Source: Reichenbachiella versicolor (GTDB lineage Bacteria; Bacteroidota; Bacteroidia; Cytophagales; Cyclobacteriaceae). Taken from it: 64,000 nucleotides of DNA. Under the pieces are notes generated by a model that saw only the letters and a list, made by a program, of their open reading frames with translations, did no database searches and was not told the origin of the DNA. Shown one piece after another: positions 53,345 to 61,904 of the stretch (the stretch's first letter is position 1; the number at the start of each line of letters is the position of its first letter). The position numbers and the translations under genes are program-made. The stretch spans positions 310,001 through 374,000 of the forward strand of contig NZ_QFZQ01000006.1 of assembly GCF_003171675.1 (NCBI RefSeq). Reading direction: 5' to 3'.

Positions 53345-54592
53345 ATGAGCGATATAAGAGTAGTAGTGACCGGCATGGGAGCTGTCACACCGTTAGGAAA
53401 CGATGTAGAAACGTTCTGGAACAACGCTGTAAAAGGAGTTAGTGGAGCTGGCATGATCACTAGGTTTGATGCCTCTAAATTCAAAACTAGGTTCGCTTGT
53501 GAGGTTAAAGATTTCGACCCTAAACAATACTTGGACCGAAATGAAATTAAGAGAAGTGATCTATACACGAAGTACGGACTTCATGCGGCTGGACAAGCAA
53601 TAGAAGATTCAGGATTTGATTTCGAAAAGATGAACCCTTTTGATGTGGGCGTTATCTGGGGCTCTGGACAAGGTGGTATTGAGACTTTAGAGAAAGAGGT
53701 TCAGTCATTCACTCAAAATGGTTTTGAACCTAAATTCAACCCTTTCCTAATCCCTAAAATGCTATCGAATATGGCTGGAGGAATGATCTCGTTGAAATAT
53801 GGGTATATGGGTATCAACTATTCTACAGTGTCGGCTTGTGCTACATCAAATACATCCATTATGGACGCTTACCATTATATCAAATTAGGTAAGGGTAAAA
53901 TCTTTGTAACCGGTGGATCTGAGTCTGGAATAACTGAAGCGTCAATTGGTGGCTTCTCTGCCATGAAAGCTTTATCTACGAGAAATGATGATCCAGCTAC
54001 AGCTTCAAGACCGTATGATCCAAATAGAGATGGCTTTGTCATGGGAGAAGGAGCTGGTTGCTTGATCCTAGAGGAATATGAGCATGCTAAAGCAAGAGGG
54101 GCTAAAATTTACGCTGAAGTAAGAGGTGCATCTATGACAAATGATGCTTACCATATGACTGCAACTCACCCTGAAGGGTTAGGAGCGTATCAAGCTATGA
54201 AATCTGCTCTCGAGGAAGGAGGTTTAACTCCTTCTGATGTTGATTATATCAACACACACTCTACTTCTACTCCAGTAGGAGATATTAGTGAACCTGCAGC
54301 GATTAGAAGGTTAATGGAAGGCTATACAAATAATGCTTCAATTAGCGGTACTAAGTCAATGACAGGGCACTTATTAGGAGCAGCAGGTGTAATAGAGGCT
54401 ATCCTATCGATCAAAGCAATAAATCACAATATCATCCCTCCTACTATCAATACTGAGGTAATAGATCCAGAAATCGGAGATGATCTGGATATAGTGATCA
54501 AGGAGGCCAAAGAGAAAGAAATAAAAATTGCCATGAGCAATACTTTTGGATTCGGTGGACATAATGGAATTGCAGTGTTTGGAGAGGTTTAA
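53345..54592 (+). CDS. fabF: 3-oxoacyl-ACP synthase II (FabF)
   Basis: A condensing enzyme that elongates acyl-ACP with malonyl-ACP in fatty acid synthesis. It has 415 residues. Catalytic residues are Cys165 (SACATSN), His305 (NTHSTSTPVGD) and His342 (GHLLGAAGV). The motif around the first His is usually NxHGTST; here Gly is Ser. The start ATG is clear. It is not beside acpP or other fab genes, so may be an additional FabF copy. Confidence 0.94.
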   Translation: MSDIRVVVTGMGAVTPLGNDVETFWNNAVKGVSGAGMITRFDASKFKTRFACEVKDFDPKQYLDRNEIKRSDLYTKYGLHAAGQAIEDSGFDFEKMNPFDVGVIWGSGQGGIETLEKEVQSFTQNGFEPKFNPFLIPKMLSNMAGGMISLKYGYMGINYSTVSACATSNTSIMDAYHYIKLGKGKIFVTGGSESGITEASIGGFSAMKALSTRNDDPATASRPYDPNRDGFVMGEGAGCLILEEYEHAKARGAKIYAEVRGASMTNDAYHMTATHPEGLGAYQAMKSALEEGGLTPSDVDYINTHSTSTPVGDISEPAAIRRLMEGYTNNASISGTKSMTGHLLGAAGVIEAILSIKAINHNIIPPTINTEVIDPEIGDDLDIVIKEAKEKEIKIAMSNTFGFGGHNGIAVFGEV

Positions 54593-54620
54593 TTAGTATT
54601 AGTTCGTTTAGTCACAGCGT

Positions 54621-54658
54621 AAAAAAATAAGGCAGTCGATTTGACTGCCTTATTTTTT
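54621..54658. terminator. Bidirectional terminator between fabF and the SusCD operon
   Basis: AAAAAATAAGGCAGTC pairs with GACTGCCTTATTTTTT around GATTT. It lies between convergent fabF and the last gene of the susC operon and fits both directions. Confidence 0.92.
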
Positions 54659-54682
54659 ATTGCTTGAAAGAATTTAATCTCT

Positions 54683-56485
54683 CTAATTCTTAATTACTCT
54701 GAAGTTATCGAAGTAAACAGAAACTTTTCCTTTTCCAGTTAACTGAACAAGACAACGTAAGTCTACTCCATCTACAACCGCACTATTAGCTGCTTGATTT
54801 TTAGTACTACTAGCCCAATCCTTAGTAACCGTTAAGTTAGTATAAGAATTCATGAAAATTTGTGGATTTTTAGCCGCTCCATCTGCAGTCATTCGAGCCA
54901 CAAGATTTGAATTAGCTACAGCACCAGTAACAGGTTGAGCATCAGCAGGATTTAGAATAGCATCATCACCTCCATCTTCATCAACCACGTAATAGTCTAT
55001 AGATATAGTATAATTAGCGTCTTTTTCCATACCAGCTATAGGAAAATTAACATTATCCGAATTAAGCCTTGCTTCTATACTTTTAAACTTAGCTGCTTCC
55101 GCTACATCATTTTGAACAATGTTAGGTAATGTTATTTTCAATACTTTACCCTTCACTCCTAATGGATCATCCACAACCGATACTGTTACATCCTGTCCTT
55201 GCGCTCTTGCCGTAAATAACTCATCTAGCAACCATCCTTTTCCATTGTTAGAAAAATCCCAGTCAATACCTGCCTGAGCTAAGATATTCTCATCATATAC
55301 AGCTACATCCATACTAAAAGGGTCTAAGGATCTAAACTCCGATGAGTTTTTGATACTTGAGGACCCATCATAACTCAAAACAACTTCATCAAGGTAGTCA
55401 TAATCAACATCTGTGGTAACCAAAATAGAATTTGTTCCTTCAGACGAAACATCTAAAATATTTGCCGTAGCATCAGTACCATTGATAGTCATCGTAAAAC
55501 CACTCGCACCAGTAAATTCTTTCAAATCAACCGTACTAGTAATTGTGATTACACCATCATTTTCAAACTCACGTGCATCATTATTTAAATCAAATGGCTC
55601 TGTTGAGAAATCAACATCAACTATCATAGGAATACTTACAGAATCAGTACGACCAGGAACTATAACACCATCGGCATCCAAGCTTTTACCCTTTCTACTT
55701 GCAAAAAACACCATTCTATACTTGGCTTTTTGATTGAAAGTAAACTTGGCATCTCCACCTCCTGTTGCATTTCCAACATGTTCATCAGTTTCTAAATCAT
55801 ACACTTTCAAAGATCGTCCATCAGGTCTATCCCACTCTGTATGGTCTCTAAATGTTAAGAAATCTCCTTCCTTAATTTTTAAGGTATCAATTTCATTAGG
55901 AATAGTATCTGTCAGATTTTGATAAACTACATCTCCTGTCATATCAAAAACTTCTATTAAGGGAGTAAGCGTATCATAAACCGACACTAAAAATGTTTGG
56001 TCAATAACCCATAAACCTAAACTATCACTCCACTCAGAACCGACAACTCCTGCCAATCCCACTTCATCAGAAGCTTTATCTGGACTACCTCTAAAAGTTA
56101 CAGAATCCTTAAAGGTGTTAAACAATCTAACCTTAAGAGTATCTCCACCATAAGAAAAATAGGTAATAATAGTAGACTCTGAAGTAACTGTATCCGTAGT
56201 GTTCTTAATAAACTTCTCAATATTTGGCTGGTTTCTTACTAACCCGCCATCCATAAAGAAAATACCACTATCTACCATCCAATAATGATCCACTGCTCCT
56301 TGCGATAGATCCACAAAAGTTTCATAACTATTTCTAGCTTGTAATGTTCTGAGGTGAGTCTCTCTAAAATGAGATGTATACCATCCTACATCAGAAAACT
56401 CTGTCTTTTCTATTGCCTCTTTTTCACAAGCCATAAATAGACCCGAGATTAAGGCGAACACCAATATTATATGCTTATTATTCAT
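54683..56485 (-). CDS. Surface lipoprotein of SusCD locus
   Basis: A 600-residue lipoprotein: signal with lipobox FMACEK (MNNKHIILVFALISGLFMAC). It is beta-rich, with Ig-like stretches in the middle (DGVITITSTVDLKEFTGASGFTMTINGTDA). The C-terminal 200 residues (DWDFSNNGKGWLL, KVLKITLPNIVQND, YTISIDYYVVDEDGGDDA, GKVSVYFDNFRVIK) look like a galactose-binding/CBM-type jelly roll. It is in the position and size of SusE/F-like surface glycan-binding proteins, third after susC and susD, and is likely to bind the target glycan, but it has no clear family match. Confidence 0.8.
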   Translation of the reverse strand: MNNKHIILVFALISGLFMACEKEAIEKTEFSDVGWYTSHFRETHLRTLQARNSYETFVDLSQGAVDHYWMVDSGIFFMDGGLVRNQPNIEKFIKNTTDTVTSESTIITYFSYGGDTLKVRLFNTFKDSVTFRGSPDKASDEVGLAGVVGSEWSDSLGLWVIDQTFLVSVYDTLTPLIEVFDMTGDVVYQNLTDTIPNEIDTLKIKEGDFLTFRDHTEWDRPDGRSLKVYDLETDEHVGNATGGGDAKFTFNQKAKYRMVFFASRKGKSLDADGVIVPGRTDSVSIPMIVDVDFSTEPFDLNNDAREFENDGVITITSTVDLKEFTGASGFTMTINGTDATANILDVSSEGTNSILVTTDVDYDYLDEVVLSYDGSSSIKNSSEFRSLDPFSMDVAVYDENILAQAGIDWDFSNNGKGWLLDELFTARAQGQDVTVSVVDDPLGVKGKVLKITLPNIVQNDVAEAAKFKSIEARLNSDNVNFPIAGMEKDANYTISIDYYVVDEDGGDDAILNPADAQPVTGAVANSNLVARMTADGAAKNPQIFMNSYTNLTVTKDWASSTKNQAANSAVVDGVDLRCLVQLTGKGKVSVYFDNFRVIKN

Positions 56486-56497
56486 GGTTCTATTTAT

Positions 56498-58408
56498 TTA
56501 TCTTCCAAAAATGAAAGGGTTAGCAGTTATTTCTCCATTAGGAATCGGAAGATAGGCATGATCTTCTTCTCTAAAGTTTTCAGAAGCAGTTCTATAATCT
56601 GCATAAATACGAGTCCACTCAGCCCTTTTAGTTTGATCTGGATCAAGCCCTGGGAATATAACTACACCAAATTTTTGTCTAGATACAAACTCCCCGCTCT
56701 CTCCTCTTGTTTCGTCAAAAGCTAGGTATTTATGATCTTCACTATAATAAACACTGTCCTTGAGTCCATCAAATCTCTCTTTTAGCACTCCCCATCTTCT
56801 TAAATCTCTTTGTCGAATAGCATGTCCTTCAATGGCTAATTCTAATGGTCTCTCAACATACATTATATGTTGCATCAATTCTTCACCATCCGTAATAGAC
56901 TTCCAAGAATCAAAAGCACCACTTCCATCAACATTATAATAAAACCTCTCTCTATTAAGAGCATCATCTCCATGATCATAATCTGGATTTTGGGCAGGAC
57001 TTCCGATTAATTTAGCTCCTGCTCTAAATCTAACCCTATTAACCAAAGCCATAGCTTCAGTTAAACTTCCATCAGATAATTGCAGTAAAGCTTCCGCATG
57101 CATTAGATAAACATCTGCCAATCGAATCAAACTAAAATTCAATGCAGATCTACCAAGCACATTTGATACATCATTTTCTGATCCGAAATTTTCCCAATTA
57201 GAGAATTTTTTGAAATAGGCATATTCACTTCCATTAAAACGAGCTTTTCTAGCGGGAGAATCTTGATAATAATCAATTGAATCATCGTCAACCAAAGCTA
57301 TTGAGTATGAAGTCCTCAATGAGTAAAAATTCTTTACCTGTCCTGTAATGTGAGGATCAGTACCCATTCCTTCATCTAAATCTAAATCGCTATACTGAGG
57401 ATGTTGAGTATAAACTGGGTTAGACTTATCTATTGAATCTTTTTTATACTGTACGGCCAACCAAGCAGATGGATAAATAGATCTAAACCCACCTACTGGA
57501 GACACTAATCTATTATAACTGTTTGAAATTTGGTTTGCATCGTTAATTCCTAATTCAGACTTCTCAAAAAGAGCATAGTTAATCTCTAATATTGATTCAG
57601 AATTATGTTCTCCAGCTATATTGAAATTATCACCATAAAACGGAGTCAATGAATAGCCATACTCATAGGTCTTTTCAAAGTGTTCAATAGCTTCTCTCCA
57701 ATTGCCTTCATATAGATGTACTTTTCCAATCAATGCTGCTGCAGTTCCTGCAGAAGCTAAACCTTCTATACCTTCTAAAGACTCTGGACCAACTAAATTA
57801 TTCATTGCAAATTCTAAATCCTCAAGAATAAATTGCACTGTTTTCTCTTTGTCCCTGTTGACAGTAGGATATAGCTCTTCTTCTGTTTCAGGAATTTTAT
57901 CTACAACTACAACTTCTCCATTATTGAACGAATTGTAAGCCCAAAAATGAAACAAGCCTCTAAAGAACCTTCCTTGCCCCATTAAAAAATTATAGTTTAA
58001 AGTATCCGCCTTAGTAGGTAATTGACTTGCATCCATATTCTCTAGAGCGGTTATTACTTGATTGGCTTGAAATATACCCGTATATATTCTAGAATATTTG
58101 TTATTAATATCTCCAGAAGCCTCATTAAAGTTCTGATTATAAAATACATTCGTAGTATTTGGACGTCCAAAACCTGGCCAAGTTAAATCAGATCTATCTG
58201 ACTCATATCTAAACATTACTGCCTGAGAATTAGCTAAAGTTCTGTAACAAGCAAATACTCCATACTGAACCTCATTAAGTGTTTTCCAAAACTCTTCTAC
58301 AGGAATCCTGTTTGGGTTTTTTTGCTCTTCAAAATAGTCTTCGCATCCGGTAATAGAAACCATCAATACCGACGCTAACATGATTGTTATTGTTTTAAAT
58401 ATTTTCAT
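56498..58408 (-). CDS. SusD/RagB family outer membrane nutrient-binding lipoprotein
   Basis: An outer-membrane lipoprotein that caps the SusC channel and binds glycans or peptides. About 636 residues. Signal and lipobox SITGCEDYFEEQ. SusD hallmarks are TPR-like helices (GRFFRGLFHFWAYNSF, AALIGKVHLYEGNWREAIEHFEKTYEYGYSLTPFYGDNF), and C-terminal VMHAEALLQL (here DVYLMHAEALLQLSDG) with NRVRFRAGA and a final domain. ATG 58408 (MKIFKTITIMLAS) is preferred to one 12 bp upstream. It is preceded by susC by 19 bp. Substrate is unknown. Confidence 0.95.
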   Translation of the reverse strand: MKIFKTITIMLASVLMVSITGCEDYFEEQKNPNRIPVEEFWKTLNEVQYGVFACYRTLANSQAVMFRYESDRSDLTWPGFGRPNTTNVFYNQNFNEASGDINNKYSRIYTGIFQANQVITALENMDASQLPTKADTLNYNFLMGQGRFFRGLFHFWAYNSFNNGEVVVVDKIPETEEELYPTVNRDKEKTVQFILEDLEFAMNNLVGPESLEGIEGLASAGTAAALIGKVHLYEGNWREAIEHFEKTYEYGYSLTPFYGDNFNIAGEHNSESILEINYALFEKSELGINDANQISNSYNRLVSPVGGFRSIYPSAWLAVQYKKDSIDKSNPVYTQHPQYSDLDLDEGMGTDPHITGQVKNFYSLRTSYSIALVDDDSIDYYQDSPARKARFNGSEYAYFKKFSNWENFGSENDVSNVLGRSALNFSLIRLADVYLMHAEALLQLSDGSLTEAMALVNRVRFRAGAKLIGSPAQNPDYDHGDDALNRERFYYNVDGSGAFDSWKSITDGEELMQHIMYVERPLELAIEGHAIRQRDLRRWGVLKERFDGLKDSVYYSEDHKYLAFDETRGESGEFVSRQKFGVVIFPGLDPDQTKRAEWTRIYADYRTASENFREEDHAYLPIPNGEITANPFIFGR

Positions 58409-58427
58409 TTTATTCGGCATTTAACTA

Positions 58428-61400
58428 TTAAAACTGAATTTGGATACCTCCTCTATACACGGCACTTAATGGATAAGTCCCCTTATCTATTCCTCTTGAG
58501 GCAAAAGACGACCTTCCGGCTGTACTATCGTATCCTGCAACTTCAGGATCAAACCCTGAATACTCAGTTAATGTAAGTACATTCTGACCTGAGGCGTAAA
58601 CTCTTATTCTTGTTAGCTTAATAGACTCTACCCACCTTTTAGGAAGCGTATATCCTAATGAAATAGTTCTTAATCTAATGTAAGATCCGTCCTCTATCCA
58701 ATAATCAGAGAAACTTCGAGCATTAGGATGATCTTTTGAATAGAATACCGGTACTTCAGTATCTGGATTAGAAGGAGACCATTGGTATAATAAGTCTCCA
58801 TGCCTTTTCTCTTTGATAGCAAAAGCTCTATTTCCATTAATCAACTCAGAACCAACAGAAGCATACCAGTCCATTGAAAAGTCTATACCTTTCCAATTAC
58901 ATCCAAAGTTCAAACCTAAAGTGTAATCAGGCATCCAGCTACCAGCATAATACCTATCATCATCATCGATGATGCCATCTCCATTGCGATCCACAAATTT
59001 TAAATCTCCCATTCTAGCTCCTTCATCTAGCTTCTGATATTGTTCTAATTCTACTTCACTGTCAATCAAACCATCTGTTTCAAGTAGATAAAATGATCCA
59101 GCCTCTCTACCTACTTGTAAAGCAGAAACAACATCCTCACCAGCTCCATTAATCACTGTACTTCCTGCTAAATATTGTCTATCAGCAAGGCCACTGATTT
59201 TGGTAACTTCGTTACGGATAATACTCAAGTTGACACCTATATTATAGGTAAAATCCCCTTTCTTTCTATAACTAGCAGCTAGTTCTACACCTTTATTGAC
59301 CATATTACCCACATTTCTAATAACTCTACCAGTGTTTCCTGTACCAGCTCCTGCTGATAAAGGCAATTGCACAGGCATCAACATATCTGTTTTATCAGTA
59401 TAAAAAACATCCGCGTTAACTTGAATTTGATTGTTAAGCATATACATGTCCAAACCTAAGTTTCTTTGAACTGTTACCTCCCATTTGATATCTTCATCAA
59501 CGTAACTTTCTTGAACTCCTCCGAATCCCAACCTAGCATTATCATCTAAGCCTATTGGATAATCCTTACCTAAAACGATTACTGGCTGATAAGCATAGTC
59601 ATTGATACCTTGATTACCTACTGTACCATAACTTGCTCTAAGCTTAAAAGTATTGACCACCCCAGCAATAGGATCCCAGAATGGCTCATCAGAGACATTC
59701 CAACCTAAGGAAGCTGAAGGAAAATAACCAACATTATTATCTGGTGAGAACCTAGAAGACTGATCCCTTCTCATACTCACACTCAAAAGGTACTTGCTCT
59801 TATAATCATACTGAACCCTTCCTAACATACCCACTATTGTAGAAGTTCTATTGTTGTTAGACTGTACTCTTGGGTCAATTAATGCTCCATCAAGAGCTGT
59901 CACTTCATTACTTACTAGATCAAATTTTTCACCCCAGAAATTTTCTCTTGTATACTTTTCAGTTGAAAAATTCACCAATGCAGTAAGCTTATGCTTTTTG
60001 TTAAACTTCTTCGTATACTGAGTATTAGTTTCCCAAACTGTTTTAGTATTTCGATTATGTGTATTTCGAACTCTTGATCGACTTTGTTGCGCTTGTAGCT
60101 CACCATCATCATTAAATACTATAAAAGAAGGATTGATCAGCTTTCTTAAACCATCATCAAAAGTGCCCGCCAGTCTAGTAGTAACTGTCCAACCTGGCAT
60201 AATAGTATAGCGAGCATCTATATTTCCATTGAATTGATTTCTCCTTTCGGTATCACGTTGGGAGAACCTGTAAAGTACATTATTGAGGTTATTGAGCTGT
60301 CCATCAGATATATCACCTTCTACTAAAAAGCCTTCTGGTATGATAGGGTTTTGAACATCTATACTCTCTCTAAGTGGATTATATCTAATTGCAGTTTCTA
60401 ATGAATTGAATGGAACTCTTTTCTGATCAGATATTATGGTCATCAGATTAGTTCTGATCATCCATTTTTTATCCTTATAAGTCATATTGGCACGTGAATT
60501 GAACCTCTCATACTTTGATTTCAGTATAGTACCATCCTGAGTAAAATATGCTCCACTTAAGTTGAACCTTACTTGATCTGTACCACCTGAAACATTTACT
60601 GAATGATTCTGCATAAGAGCATTGTCAGAAATAACATCTTCTGCCAATTGGGTATTTTGAGTCAAATTAGCTGCATTGTTTTCAAGGTTCATCCACTCTG
60701 TTTCATATGTAGCAGAAGGGCCCTTTAAGTTAAATTGTTGCTGAAAATCTACATATAACTGCTCATCAGCTTGAAGCAAGTCTGTTCTAGACTGTATATT
60801 TTGAATACCTACGTAAGAATCAATATTCACTTTAAGTGAACCTGGCTCACCTTGTTTCGTCGTAACAAGAATTACACCTGCAGCTCCTCTTGATCCATAT
60901 ATTGCCGCTGACGCTGCATCTTTCAAGACGTCAATGGATTCGATCTCATTGGGAGAAAGTCTTGGCTCATCACCTCTATCATATGGAACACCGTCTACTA
61001 CCCATAATGGAGCATTTTGGCCAAAAACAGAAGTTACACCTCTAATTAAGATGTTAGCAGTTGAACCAGGAGCTCCAGAGGAGGCTTGTACGTTTACTCC
61101 TGCAATTTGCCCTTGAAGTGCTGTAGAAACATCTGGTGTAGCAGATCTGAGAAGCTCTTCTTTTCCTACGCTTGCAACCGCACCCGTCACTTCCTTTTTT
61201 GTCTGTTCACCGTAACCAATCATTACGATCTCTTCTAGCATCTCTGTTTCAACTTCCAACACTACATCAACAACGGCTTGAGCACCGATTTCTTTGACTT
61301 GTGTAGCATAACCAATAAAACTGAAACTTAGCTGGGTAGCGCCTTCTGGTATTTTGATAGAGTAATTACCATCAATATCCGTGATCGTTCCCGTAGTAGT

Positions 61401-61580
61401 ACCTGGTATGGTAATGGTAACCCCTGGTAAATCAGAATTGTCTTCGGAGGCTTTTACCTTGCCTGAAATCACTCGTTGAGCGAGTGCTGCTGGTGCCGTA
61501 GCCATGAATAATAGTAGCATAACCACTATACTCTTGAGGCTAATTGCTGGATACACCGAGCAATGTAGTCTTTCTCTCAT
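58428..61580 (-). CDS. SusC/RagA family TonB-linked outer membrane protein
   Basis: A 1050-residue TonB-dependent transporter for glycan or peptide uptake. N-terminal signal (about residues 15-35, ending LAQ), a carboxypeptidase-like regulatory domain (VISGKVKASEDNSDLPGVTI ... DGNYSIKIP), then the plug with GVNVQASSGAPGSTANILIRG, WVVDGVPYD and the SusC-specific IESIDVLKDAASAAIYGSRG. A long C-terminal beta-barrel ends with YRGGIQIQF, where the last residue is aromatic as usual. With susD and the lipoprotein it forms one operon, read away from the sensor gene at 61905. Confidence 0.97.
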   Translation of the reverse strand: MRERLHCSVYPAISLKSIVVMLLLFMATAPAALAQRVISGKVKASEDNSDLPGVTITIPGTTTGTITDIDGNYSIKIPEGATQLSFSFIGYATQVKEIGAQAVVDVVLEVETEMLEEIVMIGYGEQTKKEVTGAVASVGKEELLRSATPDVSTALQGQIAGVNVQASSGAPGSTANILIRGVTSVFGQNAPLWVVDGVPYDRGDEPRLSPNEIESIDVLKDAASAAIYGSRGAAGVILVTTKQGEPGSLKVNIDSYVGIQNIQSRTDLLQADEQLYVDFQQQFNLKGPSATYETEWMNLENNAANLTQNTQLAEDVISDNALMQNHSVNVSGGTDQVRFNLSGAYFTQDGTILKSKYERFNSRANMTYKDKKWMIRTNLMTIISDQKRVPFNSLETAIRYNPLRESIDVQNPIIPEGFLVEGDISDGQLNNLNNVLYRFSQRDTERRNQFNGNIDARYTIMPGWTVTTRLAGTFDDGLRKLINPSFIVFNDDGELQAQQSRSRVRNTHNRNTKTVWETNTQYTKKFNKKHKLTALVNFSTEKYTRENFWGEKFDLVSNEVTALDGALIDPRVQSNNNRTSTIVGMLGRVQYDYKSKYLLSVSMRRDQSSRFSPDNNVGYFPSASLGWNVSDEPFWDPIAGVVNTFKLRASYGTVGNQGINDYAYQPVIVLGKDYPIGLDDNARLGFGGVQESYVDEDIKWEVTVQRNLGLDMYMLNNQIQVNADVFYTDKTDMLMPVQLPLSAGAGTGNTGRVIRNVGNMVNKGVELAASYRKKGDFTYNIGVNLSIIRNEVTKISGLADRQYLAGSTVINGAGEDVVSALQVGREAGSFYLLETDGLIDSEVELEQYQKLDEGARMGDLKFVDRNGDGIIDDDDRYYAGSWMPDYTLGLNFGCNWKGIDFSMDWYASVGSELINGNRAFAIKEKRHGDLLYQWSPSNPDTEVPVFYSKDHPNARSFSDYWIEDGSYIRLRTISLGYTLPKRWVESIKLTRIRVYASGQNVLTLTEYSGFDPEVAGYDSTAGRSSFASRGIDKGTYPLSAVYRGGIQIQF

Positions 61581-61904
61581 AAAGAATAATCTTAGTTTTT
61601 ATTATCATACAATTGTTGAAAACAAATTTATCTTGGATCGATAGTGCTCTTGATAATAAACCAGCTACGATAAGAGGGGAATCTTCTTCAATCAGAGGGG
61701 TATATTCCCCGAATATACAGGTGTATATCAAGCAATAATGCCCAATACTCTTAATATAACGACATTTCACTTCTACATCACACCATTCTCTGTCGAAGTG
61801 TCTAAAACGATGTTCGATTTTATTATTATATTATTTTTGATTTACCTCTTCATTTTAAGGTTCATAACTAAATAACTAGCTCTATTGATGGAGTTAACAA
61901 GCAT
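61581..61904. other. Divergent promoter region between susC and sensor gene
   Basis: 324 bp of AT-rich DNA between divergently transcribed susC and the Reg_prop sensor gene. It should hold both promoters and any operator for the regulator. I see no convincing repeat or hairpin here. Confidence 0.4.
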
